From Latrodectus hesperus (taxonomy: Eukaryota > Arthropoda > Arachnida > Araneae > Theridiidae), in contig CM075857.1 in NCBI GenBank assembly GCA_037975125.1, positions 74,419,345 to 74,483,344 of the forward strand: DNA of 64,000 bases, written 5' to 3'. The position numbers were made by a program, and so were the translations under genes. Of the stretch, positions 10,500-20,749 are shown in pieces. Each line of letters starts with the position of its first letter. Positions within the stretch are counted from its first letter, which is position 1. A model generated the notes under the pieces. It was not told the DNA's origin and did not search any database. It saw only the letters and a program-made list of their open reading frames with translations.

Positions 10500-12180
10500 C
10501 CACTTTAAATTGTAAGTCCCTGTATAGTTATGCTTTGTGTGAAAAGTGATCGTATAATAATAATTCAAACTAAATTCATAATTTCTTTCACATATATCGT
10601 ATTTAACATTCATGAAACAGTTGCGCAATTTGATTATTTGTGTATGAATTATGATTAAAAATACCCCTGTTTGAAGTGGAATCTAAATTAATAATCATGA
10701 TACTGATTATTCCATTGACAGCTCAACAGATTTCAAGGAAAATTAAATTTATACCATGAAACTAAGTATGTTATACTTACTTTAAAAACATGAAAAAAAT
10801 ATTATTAAAGAAATTTTAATTATATAATATAAAAAATAAATATTGAATTTGTTTTAAAATTTTTGTAATGGTCTAAAGATAAAAATAAAGCCCCTTCTAC
10901 GCAGTGAGAATTTTTCAGAAAAATTTGATGAGTACTATCTGAACTTGAAGTCTGAAACTACAAAAAAAGATATCAATCACTGCTGAAATTTTATGCTTGA
11001 TAATTTGTACAAAATTTCACCTTTCATAAGTTTTTCTTATGAAAAGTCAAGTTTTTCGCACAAATTATCTGTTGAGCAAAATTTGACCTTTCATGAAAGA
11101 AACATGAAAGAAAATAATTATAATATAATTAAGTTTTTCTTAACTATATTATAATTATTTTCTTTCAAGTTTAACTCTTATAATTATTTTTAGTTTAACA
11201 ACTTAATACTGTTATAATATCAAATGAAAAACTGAGTTGGATCTTGTTTGGGTCTGCACATTTTTACCGAAAGCCACATACACACATTTAAAGAAACCTT
11301 TACAAACCGTTTAATAAAAGAATCTGATGTATCGCCGAAAGTTATTATCCCGTGCAGATTTAGAAAATTCATTGTCATTTTTAGTTTGAGTAATTTTTAA
11401 TAAGATGATGTATAACGTTTTAAAAATAAAATATGGATATTTACGGACTATCTTGTCAAACATTTCTGCAAAAAAAAGTATATCGCCAAATATTGCAGTT
11501 TTGCGATCACACTCTCACTTTTTTTATTTTATTGCATGCAAAGTTCTCATTTTATAAATTTATATTTTGATTCCTGTAAGTTTTAAATTTGTGAATAAAA
11601 AATTGGAATACAAATTAAAAACAAATGTTTTAGCAGTTTGTTTACATGAAAACATGATTGAACTGCTGTTTTTTTCCTTCATATTTTGATAAAAAAATGA
11701 TGGACGAAAATGAAAGATGAGATAATATATAAATACCAGAATATATTTTGCTCGTTAATATTTATAAGAAAAAAGTATACCTGTTCACATTTTTGTACCA
11801 CAGTAAATAATTATGTGCTGTACTTTTCATTTAATAAGAACAAAAATGATAATGATAAACAGTGATTTACGAACTTGTGGGAACCGGTATAACAGTTCAT
11901 AAAATGGAAAAATTGTGCATGAGATTACTAAGATCTATTTTTTTTTTTACTTTTTACAAACTACAAATTCGTAATAAGAATGTTTAAAATGCTCTTTAAG
12001 AAATACATGCAAAATAATATTCATATTTAAAAAACAATACACTTCAGTATATAATTTTCAAACCGTGTCTAGTTTTAAATTTGAGTCAACCTTCTGGTAC
12101 TTTGAAACTTTTTATTTCAGCTTCATAACAAAGAAGTTGGATTTCTCTTTAATGACATTACCATCAACAAGATTTCTCTC
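10500..12180. other. A+T-rich spacer with a further hairpin
   Basis: No gene seen. An inverted repeat with perfect 23-bp arms (11105-11127 and 11145-11167) and an A/T-rich loop is present. A smaller one occurs at about 11020-11047 (TTTCATAAG...CTTATGAAA). Confidence 0.5.
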
Positions 12181-12183
12181 ATA

Positions 12184-13718
12184 CACTGCTGGACAATTGC
12201 TAAGGATGGATAACGCTATCATCCATAGTAACCACAAAATGAAAGGAAGCAAAATGTGGAAAATTAGAATAAGTGGGATATAGTTAGAAGAAGTATGCGT
12301 ATGCAAATTTTTTTTCCACGTCTGTTCATCACGTGATAGCGTTAATAAGAACTATAAAGGTTTTAACGTGTGTAGACAGTTGTTGTTTCAAGTGAAAATT
12401 TTACAGGAAAGATTTAATAGATGAACTTGAAATTTTTGGCATGTCTTCCCGACATCACTTAGATGATTTTATGCGTGGCCTAATTATTGGAAAGATCGAA
12501 GAAAGGCGAAAAATAACAGATGTTGCCAGGGAGTCCGACATCGCTCACAGCGTTGTTTCACGGCTGTGGAAGTCATTTAAAACTACTGGAATGTGTAGTA
12601 GACGGCACGGGGGAGGTCATGTTAGAAGTACGAAGCCTGCAGAAGAGAGATATATCGTCCAATCAGCAAAAAGGAACAGGCGCACCACAGCTCAGCAGGT
12701 GGCAAATCAGTTTCTTGCTGCTTCAGGAAAGCAGATCTCCCGAAATACTGTTGTCAGACGTTTGAGGGGAGGAGGGCTATACACCCGCAGACCTGTTGTG
12801 TGTATCCCATTGACCAGACAGCACCGTACTGCCCTTTAGCAATGGTGTTGTGAGCATCGCAATTGGACTGAACAGGACTGGGCATGCGTACTATTCTTAG
12901 ATGAGAGTAGGTTCAGTCTGTCATCAGATTGTAGACGCCAACTGATTTGGCGCGAGAGTGGTACTGCTTATCGCCCAGAAAATATCCAGGAAAGAGACCG
13001 ATATCCGACATGCAATGTCATGGTGTGGGCCGGCATCATGATCAATGGCCGCACGCCCCTACATGTGGTTGCGAATGGGACTATGACGGTCCAACGATAC
13101 ATTAATGAAGTTCTACTTCCTCATGTTCGTCTTTTCCGTAATGTTGTCGGTGATAAATTTGTTTTGATGGGCGACAATGCAACATGTCATCGAACATTCT
13201 CTGTTCAGGATTGTCTAGACAGCGAGGGTATTCAACGCCTCGTATGGCCATCACGTTCTCCAGATCTAAGCCCCATTGAAAATGTGGGGGATGCTTTGGG
13301 GAGGCAAGTTGCTGGTCGAAACTATCCTCCTACAAACAAGAACACCCTCATCCATGCACTCCCAGAGGAATGGGATAAATTGCCTCAACAGCTGCTGGAT
13401 AATGCTGTGCAAAGTATGATACGACGTGTGGAATGTTGCATTACACTCCCCGGTGGACATATCCCGTACTGATACCTTTCTTCAAGGTGCTTGCTGACTT
13501 TTAGATGCATTGTTCTATTTTTCCGTATGCAGCATCAAATGAAAATTTTTTTCTTTCAGATGTTTCACAGCTTTTGTACTTTCCAGTATAATAAATATTC
13601 TTTTTTCTAATGTCTGTACAGTGTGGCAACTATATTTTAACCCACTAGGCCTCATGTCTCTCTTAATGTTATGCTACATTGCAATTTGTGATGCGTCCTT
13701 GGCAATTGTCCAGCAGTG
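12184..13718 (+). mobile_element. Tc1-like transposon, nearly intact
   Basis: A 1,535-bp element bounded by TA on both sides (12182-12183 and 13719-13720), the expected target duplication. The first 17 bases, CACTGCTGGACAATTGC, are matched in inverse complement at the right end, and the TIR continues to roughly 28-30 bp with a few mismatches. It carries one transposase frame on the plus strand (12441-13472). Confidence 0.9.
12441..13472 (+). pseudogene. Tc1-like DD34E transposase, one stop codon
   Basis: This 344-codon frame runs from ATG 12441 to TGA 13470-13472 and is broken only by a TAG at 12837-12839 (codon 133). The N-terminal half has paired helix-turn-helix DNA-binding domains (MSSRHHLDDFMRGLIIGKIE; then ERYIVQSAKRNRRTTAQQV). 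Catalytic residues are visible: D in VLFLDESRFSL, D in LMGDNATCHR, and E in SPDLSPIENV, with 34 residues between the last two (DD34E). TPLHVVANGTMTVQRYI and MVWAGIM are typical of Tc1 elements. The usual W after IEN is changed (ENVGD). Apart from the stop, the copy looks recent. Confidence 0.88.
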
Positions 13719-13720
13719 TA

Positions 13721-14230
13721 TTTCTCAGTCAAGTAAGTAAATTTTTTCCAGTTTAAAAATTTCATATAAACTCTTTCCAATCAATGTTTTGTTCCTACGA
13801 TATTTTTTGAGAGGGAGCGTTTTTGCCTATACTGTTTCCTTTTTCAAGGATTTCTTTTCGAGTTTTTAAAATTGTCGCAAGTCTGTTTGTTCTTTGGAAA
13901 TCCATATTTTTTGGCAATATTTGTCGTATTTAATATTTGTCTACTTTTTATCATAATTTTCATTTTTACTTTAACTGACAAACACATTTGTTTCTTCAAC
14001 TGAGAGCAATCTTCAACGGAATTGGTTTTTTATCTCGACAAACGAAACTTAACAAATTAAACTGTTCATATGAAACGGAACAAACTATAGAACAAGAGAA
14101 CTTAAAATTTTAAAGCATTTTTGTTGTTTTCTATGTTTTAATGCTCGAGGAAGAGAGAATTTTGCCTTTTTATGTACCTACGCAAGGGGAGCACAGGAGT
14201 TGAATTCAGCTCCCCAGTATTTCTCATCAA
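13721..14230. other. Spacer, no gene seen
   Basis: A+T-rich sequence with no supported coding region between the Tc1 element and a SINE. Confidence 0.45.
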
Positions 14231-14495
14231 ATGTCTGATATCCAGTCGACCGATGGTGGAGAGGTTAGCATCCCTAACTTCAAAGCAGTAGGCCCCAGGT
14301 TCGAATCTTGGTTCAAACAGGAATGTTTCTTTCTCTCTTTGTGTTTGGCTTTCTTTGTCACTCCACTTTTGGGGCGAAGATGGCACCTTTACTGGGTGAC
14401 TACTATTTGAAATGTCAACACGTCGCCTATTATAGAGCTGAATAGGTCAAAGGCCTAAGGGCATTCAGGCATTAGAAAAAAATGTCTGATATCCA
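14231..14495 (+). repeat. Complete tRNA-derived SINE with 14-bp TSD
   Basis: The SINE body (14245-14481) has a tRNA-like head with an A-box-like segment (GGTGGAGAGGTTAGCAT) and the B box GGTTCGAATCTTGG at about 14299. An unrelated body follows and ends in an A-rich tail (AGAAAAAA). It is flanked by an exact 14-bp direct repeat, ATGTCTGATATCCA, at 14231-14244 and 14482-14495. This is the signature of target-primed insertion. Its body is unlike the SINEs at 3.7, 22 and 58 kb, so it is a second family. Confidence 0.85.
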
Positions 14496-14845
14496 TGTTT
14501 ATAGACTGCTGTTACCACAATGCTCTGAACTGCCTGTACGTATACAGTTTCATTCTTCAAGAACGAATCAAGTTCTCAAACATTATATAAAAAGAGAATC
14601 AAGCAAAAATTTTAAAAAATGTCAAATCATAAAAACGGGAACAAAAACTTCATCAAAAATAAAAATTTGCAAAAAATAAAAAAATAATTGTTTTTGAAAA
14701 ATTTTACTTTGTAAAGGAGAGTTAAAATTATCATTTTGTCTGAAGTATCAGGGACTAGCTGCTAGTTCGTAAAACCTTCAGTGTTCTTAAATTAATCATC
14801 GCAAAAACGAGCATCTTCTATAATAGAATATAATAATCAATAATA

Positions 14846-16167
14846 CAGGGTGGCGCACGGCAGACGGATGAATATCAAAAGTCAATAAAACACAAAATAT
14901 TAAAGAACAACTATATTTTTAATTTTGTTCTTATACACTGACAAGGGAAATTAGAGTTTAGACAGTTTAGAATAAAATATCGCCCAAATGGCGGCCCTCA
15001 CACTCCACACATTGCCTAAGCCTTTTCCTGAAATTTTCATGGACTCTTTCCAGCATTTCTACAGGAATCTGTTGGATGCTGGCCTGAATGTTGCCTTTAA
15101 GGGCTTCCAGGGTCCTAGGACGGTCGTTGTAGACGAGGGATTTTAGGTAGACCCACAAAAAAATCACAGGGGGCCAAATATGGAGACCGTGCTGGCCAAT
15201 GCAAATCGCCTCGCTTGGAGATGAGGCGCCCAAGGAATCAGTCACGCAAAACATCCATACAAACTCTTGCCATATGGGCCGTGGCCCCATCCTGCTGAAA
15301 CCAGATGTCATCCAGGTTCATCTGCTCCAGTTCAGGCAAGAAAAATGTCTGGATCATATTGAGGTAACATACAGAAGTCACAGTTGCCGCTCGATCATTT
15401 TCTTCAAAAAAGTAGGGCTCGATGATCCCCACCCTCGACAAAGCACATTAAAATGTGACTCTGTCAGAGTGTAGGGGCCTCTGGTGGAGCTCCCTAGGGT
15501 TTGTCCCACTCCAGTAGCGCATGTTATGTTTATTTACACAACCGCTGAGGTGAAAATGTGCTTCGTCAAAGAAGAAAACAACAGAGTCTGAAGGCAATGC
15601 AGCAAGCATGTTTTCGCTACTGCGTCGATGTTCTTCATAATCCAGTGGTTTTAAATCTTGGGCAACAGCCATCTTATAGGGGTGTAAATGGAGGTGTCCT
15701 TTGACGATTCTTTGAAGGGAACGTCTTGAAATTCCAAGGGCGCCAGCCTGTTTACGAAGGGAACGCCTAGGAGACTGCTCAACCGCAGCTCGAACTCTCT
15801 CGATGTTTTCCGGGGTTGAGACAGTTCTCCTAGGGCCCCTCCTTATCGAGGACACATTTCCTGTGTCCCTAAAGGCTTTCACCCACACAAGAATTCTGTT
15901 CCGATTGGGAACTCGACCGCGAGGGGCGATGCGGAATTCTGAACGGAAAGCGCGCTGCACGTGGACAATTGAACGGCCGTTTGAAAAATATGCTTCCACG
16001 CAAAACACACGCTGCGCTACAGACTATTCCATCTTGTGAACTGACTTTGATATGGAGACAAATTTCCGATCTCGCTCTTTCGAACCTCACCTTCTTCGAT
16101 CAGCGCCAACGGTTAGGAAGCGAGCAATGGCCTTTTCAAATCCATCCGTCTGCCGCGCGCCACCCTG
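14846..16167 (-). mobile_element. Tc1/mariner element of DD41D type
   Basis: A 1,322-bp element between TA dinucleotides (14844-14845 and 16168-16169). The TIRs are 25 bp with one mismatch (14846-14870 and 16143-16167), begin CAGGGTGGCGC and are G+C-rich compared with the flanks. A single decayed transposase runs on the minus strand. Confidence 0.9.
14967..16032 (-). pseudogene. DD41D transposase pseudogene
   Basis: The ancestral start is the ATG at 16032-16030 (ME, then a TAG where a Trp is expected, then SVAQRVFCVEAYFSNG). Domains in order: N-terminal helix-turn-helix of the DUF4817 type (about 16010-15850), a second HTH (about 15830-15690), first catalytic D in VVFFFDEAHFHLSG (about 15565), second D in WFQQDGATAHMARV (about 15290-15250), and third D in LAPCDFF (about 15160). 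There are 41 residues between the second and third Asp, which defines DD41D. Inactivating changes: the early TAG, a frame change near 15445, a TGA after DVLRD (near 15227), and a shift right after CDFF. The C-terminus (RPRTLEALKGNIQASI..RKRLRQCVE) is preserved to a stop near 14967. Confidence 0.85.
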
Positions 16168-16169
16168 TA

Positions 16170-16614
16170 TAATAAAATATTAAAATTAATTCCTTGATTA
16201 TATCAATTTGAGTTAATTTCAGAGGGAAATTGCTTGCTTACAACGATATTGCAAGAAAATAAATAAAAAAAAGGAACCAAAAAAAATGTGCTTCATTTTC
16301 GAATTGCACAATGAATACATTTTTTCGGTACTTACATATTAGTGTCATCGCCGCCAATTTTACACCAAAATTTAAGTAGAGTTATTTCTTAACGAACTCA
16401 GAGAACTAAAAAACTTAGAAAACTTTGAAATTCTTTCCAGTTAAAAAGCTGAGCTGTCATTAATACATAAATACCATTTTTTTATTTCCTTTCGCCCTTT
16501 TTTTTTTGTATTTACATTCGAATCACATGTTTGGCGCCATTTTCTCGCTGTCGCTCTACGATTGATTAAACTAGGAATTTACAAAATAAATTGCTGATAT
16601 TATTAATATTTTAT
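16170..16614. other. Spacer, no gene seen
   Basis: A+T-rich. Nothing supported. Confidence 0.45.
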
Positions 16615-16882
16615 GGCACAACTGCCATTTAATCCAGCATGCCGAATTCTGATTTTTTTTTTGGTGACAAAGAAATGTTACCAAAAAAATTCAAAGATGA
16701 TGAATTATGACGTCTCCCAATAAGGTAAATACCAGGGTTGTCAAAATAGAATTTTCGACTCAATTCTTACAGGTCTCCATCTCTATGACGTAATAAAAAC
16801 CATATTGCAAGATAAACAAGAAAATCCGCCAAAAAAGCATCCAACTCAGAATTTGGCATGTTGGATTATACGTCAGTTAGGC
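16615..16882. mobile_element. MITE with GGCACA ends, copy 1
   Basis: This is the most diverged copy of a three-copy family (others at 27578-27832 and 28580-28829). The left end GGCACAACTGCC and the nearby AATCCAGCATGCC..AATTCTGA are mirrored at the right end by AGAATTTGGCATGTTGGATTATACG. Shared internal words include AAAGAAATGTT, AGGGTTGTCAAAATAGAATTTT, TCTATGACG and AAGAAAATCCGCCAAAA. There is no coding capacity, so it is a non-autonomous DNA element. Confidence 0.8.
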
Positions 16883-18392
16883 AACTTTTATTATCAATGA
16901 ACACTAGAAAATTTTTTACCCTTATTTCAGCTTATCTAATAAGTTATGACACACTTTTGAATTAAAACATATCACTAAGTTCCTCAGTTTTAGAGAAATT
17001 ATGAATTCTTTATCTTAGTTATATGTATTTAAATTATTGCTTCCAAAAAAACTATACGTATTTCTTCTTAAAAAAATATGTTAAACATACCAACCATCAA
17101 GAATTTGAATCTTAATAAGTTAACGTGACCAACATCTGCACTAGCTTCTTATTTTTATGTCATAATATACTCATGAACGGAATATTGGTCGTTAAAATTT
17201 AGTATACATTAAATCTTCTAACACTATGGTCTCTATTAGAGTCTAGGAAGATTAAGATTGATCTTCCAAATCAAGTACACACTGACAGTTGTATTTTATT
17301 TTGTTGTTTAAATAAGAAAACCGATATTGAAATTTTTAATAAATTTGTGATATCTTGGAGAAATATGCTTATATTCATTGATATGACTTAAAACGACATT
17401 TTTTTTATCTGCTCAGAGATCTCAATGTTGAGTAGCTCGTAGTTGACGCCTTAACATTATTCCACTAGAATAGTATAGCATGAAAAAGTATCAACCATAG
17501 AGTTTCTATCGCGTTACGTGGCTATTGCTCAAAATTTTGAGATGATTTGTTAAATTTAGCGACTTCTATGGAAGTTTATGTTGGCATAATGAGTATCGAT
17601 AAATTGTATAAGGTACATTTCAGTAAAGATAATGCCATAAACATGACATTTAAGTCAAAAGACCGATCACTTTTTTTGGAAAGGTATTCACAAATTGCTT
17701 GAAAGATGGAAAAATATGTAGCTAGCGATGCATATTATTTCGAATAAAGAAATATTAACAGTTTTTGCAAATTTATTGTTTTTTTAAACAATCATCTCAT
17801 TTCATTTGCATACACCTGGTAAATATCCATGCATTTATATTTATACCCTTTTGCAGAATTCATTTTGTATCAGTTTAACATAAAAAATACGTTAATAAGT
17901 GAAAATTTTTGGTAAAATATCTTTTAATATAACTGACACAACTTGTTGTTACTTACATTTGCATCGTGAATCATTTACCCATTTTTCACAGTTAATGTTT
18001 TTTCAATCCATCAAACTCAGAAAAAGCACTATCCACATCTCTACAAGCTGATGTACTCGTTTTTTTTTATTGGCAACCATTAAAACCCTCAGACATAATT
18101 GTAACTACATCATAAAGATTTATGACGCCTTTATTCAAGGGGGGGGACCACAATCAAGTTTGGAACATGGTTGTGGATGCTTATTTCTGTCGACCTTAGC
18201 CATTAAATATAGCCAACCACATCATAATTTTAAATCAATCAAGTGATGACGGAAACACAACAGCTAAATTAATGTCATCTTTGAATTTCCACATAAATAG
18301 AGGCATTTAAACTTACAAAAGATTTAAGTGGATAAGTCTTCTCAGAGTCATAAGCTTTGGATTGGTTAGGTATTAAACTATCTGCTATCCGG
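16883..18392. other. Spacer, no gene seen
   Basis: A+T-rich unique sequence without a supported gene. A GGGGGGG run lies at about 18141. Confidence 0.45.
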
Positions 18393-19003
18393 TGTAGTGT
18401 ATTCAGTCTGGTGCCGCTGAAGCAATGGGTAGGCTAGGCCAATAAATGAATCAGGCTCGTTTAATTCAGAATCTTGATTATAAGCATTTATTTACAATCT
18501 ATAAATTATTATTTATAATGAACTATGATCGATAACTATTTGCAAGGTCGATGCAAGTTGTTTGTAAGCATCTACGATCAACTTGTGGGGTTCAGAAGAA
18601 CGGAGTTTTACCGTTCTAGAGAGGAAAGTTTGTTGAATTCACTGGACATTTGGCGAGGCATCAGGAGGACCTGCTCGCATTCGGGCAACTCGTTGTCTAT
18701 CTTTGCAGGTAGTGGCTCTTCCTCAGGAACTTCGGTCAGGGATTCAGGGTGACTCACCCGGAGACTTCTCAGGATCAGCAGCTGCGGGAACCACAGCAGA
18801 ACTACCAGTCTCCAGTTGCTCTTCTATTTATATATCCTTCTGCCCTCCCCCCCCGTAATCAGACAATCCAGAAACTTTTCGAACACTCCTCGTACGTCAT
18901 TTCTAGACCACCTGCTTACAATCAAATAGGTGATTTCCAACGACATGGGATAGCTCGAAAAGGACTGCTCTAGGAATCATTAAAAACTCATTAAGGGGTC
19001 ACA
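18393..19003 (-). mobile_element. Possible solo LTR of a Gypsy-like element
   Basis: Read on the minus strand the segment starts TGTGACCCCTTAATGAG (from 19003) and ends ...ATACACTACA at 18393, giving TG...CA ends. Inside and in the right order for an LTR are a TATA-like box (ATATATAAATAG at about 18823-18834), G+C-richer U5-like sequence, and AATAAATGC polyadenylation-like sites (about 18490 and 18445). No internal gag/pol sequence and no second LTR are nearby, and I found no convincing short target duplication. Confidence 0.5.
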
Positions 19004-19882
19004 CGATAGGTGATTCTGGTTTCCAACAGATGAATCGCAATTTACACGTGAAACATTTAATACCCCTTCTTGAGTTATTTTCTCCAGTTCTCATGGTTTC
19101 GCGGACCTAGGATTTTACTCTGGTACTAATTAGTTACTGGATACCATCTGGGAAATTAATCTCCTTAATAAAGTAAATGTCCATCAGACGCTTGGAAACT
19201 CTTGGGGTTAAGAAGACAATAACGGGGACATTATATTCCGGATACCAAAAAGAACTTTTCCACCAAGATTAATTTCACTTACAACAGTGTCTATATGAAT
19301 TAAGAACTACTAACACGAACAATGCAGTAGTCTAATCAAAAAATATTCAACCTAATTTTCTTAAATTTAATAGAAATATCTAAAAATATTCTTTAGTCTC
19401 ATTAACTTACCTGTCGAAATTTTTTTATTTTCTTCCAATTTCTCAAAAATTTCATAATTTATACATAAACTATGCTTGAGATTGAAAATTTTCCTTATTT
19501 TAATTAAACGTTGCACTTAGTTAAACTATGTTTTCAAATAAATTTCAAATTACTCAAAGCAAAAAAGTATCATTCAATTAAAAATGACAAGCTTCATTAT
19601 ACAAAGAATTTATTTAGAAAGTCATTTCTAACATAATAGAACTTTATTAAATTTTTACTTTTATAATACACATTTATTAAGAAAACACAAATTTTGCAAA
19701 AACTTTAAAAATACCTTTTTACTTAATATTTAAAACAAATGTGGAGCACCATTTTTTTTACTCATCAAATTATTATTTTAGGGCATTAAAATTTTAAGAA
19801 TACTTATTTCGGCAAAAAAATGTTTACCTATATAAAATACTATTTTTTTTAAATAAAATATTTCTTATTTCTGAATATCTCA
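19004..19882. other. Spacer / 3' flank of UCH gene
   Basis: No coding sequence seen. Bases below 19,883 are probably beyond the 3' end of the UCH-L3-like transcript. Confidence 0.45.
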
Positions 19883-19888
19883 TTTATT
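19883..19888 (-). promoter_or_regulatory. Poly(A) signal of UCH gene
   Basis: AATAAA on the minus strand about 50 bp past the stop codon of the UCH-L3-like gene, the usual distance for a short 3' UTR. Confidence 0.6.
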
Positions 19889-19936
19889 GTCAAAGGTGAA
19901 AACCCAATTATAATAATCACGCTCATGTGATAAATA

Positions 19937-20662
19937 TTAAATTTCACTAAACACTAAAGCAGAAAAATTAAGTTTACTGGGATCACGCTTTATGTAGTCT
20001 TGACATACACGAGCGGCATCCATTAAAAACGTATTTTTACTTGTAGCTCCATGATGTACAGGAGCATGCTTATACCCATCTAGTTCATACAGATTGGAAT
20101 TTACATTCACTAAGGCGATATAATGGTGGTTTGACGCTTCATCTGCTGTCACATAACCCTGAGGATCTTCAACATCTGAACTGGAAATTTCTCCTTGACC
20201 TTGCCAGACAGTTTCTTCCACAACATCTTTAATATTTTTACTCTTTTCAAGTTCTTGTGCTCTTTTCATAGGATTCATCGAATGTGTCTTCTTTATAAAA
20301 TTTTGCAACGCAGACCCCTTTTCAAATTGTATATATTTCATATTATTTGCGATTGCATGGATCATGGCCACTGTTCCACATGCATTCTTAATGGTCTGGG
20401 GTAAGAAATATACATCAGGATCTACATTTTCTAATGCATTTGGATTCATTTCTTTTTGATCAGCGCACATTTTAGTGTAGTTTTCTGGGACAGGGAAAAG
20501 TAAAAGAAGTCCAAGAACAGAGTCCGAAAAGGAACGCAAGTACTCATCTTCAAAGCATAGGACATCTGATATTTGATATTTTTCCGGGACTCCTAGATTT
20601 TTCAGCAGAAGATTCATAATATGGGGATCAGATTTCAAAGGTGGCCACTTTATTTCTGTCAT
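19937..20662 (-). CDS. UCHL3: Ubiquitin carboxyl-terminal hydrolase, UCH-L1/L3 type
   Basis: A complete 241-residue peptidase C12 protein that removes small adducts from the ubiquitin C-terminus in the cytosol. Start region: MTEIKWPPLKSDPHIMNLLL. The oxyanion Gln is Q89 (VYFLPQTIKNACGT), the nucleophile C95, the base H180 (NHHYIALV) and the acid D195 (LYELDG). The 15-residue H-D spacing is that of human UCHL3. The active-site crossover loop (about 150-178) is acidic and longer than in human UCHL3 (230 aa). The coding region has no intron, whereas animal UCHL3 genes usually have several, so it may be a retained retrocopy. A good splice acceptor (GTTTTCGTTTCAG, AG at 20672-20671) lies 8 bp before the ATG, so a non-coding 5' exon probably exists upstream. 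All catalytic residues are intact, so it is likely functional. Confidence 0.93.
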   Translation of the reverse strand: MTEIKWPPLKSDPHIMNLLLKNLGVPEKYQISDVLCFEDEYLRSFSDSVLGLLLLFPVPENYTKMCADQKEMNPNALENVDPDVYFLPQTIKNACGTVAMIHAIANNMKYIQFEKGSALQNFIKKTHSMNPMKRAQELEKSKNIKDVVEETVWQGQGEISSSDVEDPQGYVTADEASNHHYIALVNVNSNLYELDGYKHAPVHHGATSKNTFLMDAARVCQDYIKRDPSKLNFSALVFSEI

Positions 20663-20749
20663 TCTAAATGCTGAAACGAAAACAAATAGCTATTATTTTC
20701 CTTATAACGTTTTCACAAAATCATTGCCGTGATACAAACTAGTTTCGCG

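Noticed and set aside
20195..20404. Plus-strand ORF inside the UCH gene
   Set aside because: Antisense shadow of a clear catalytic protein on the minus strand.
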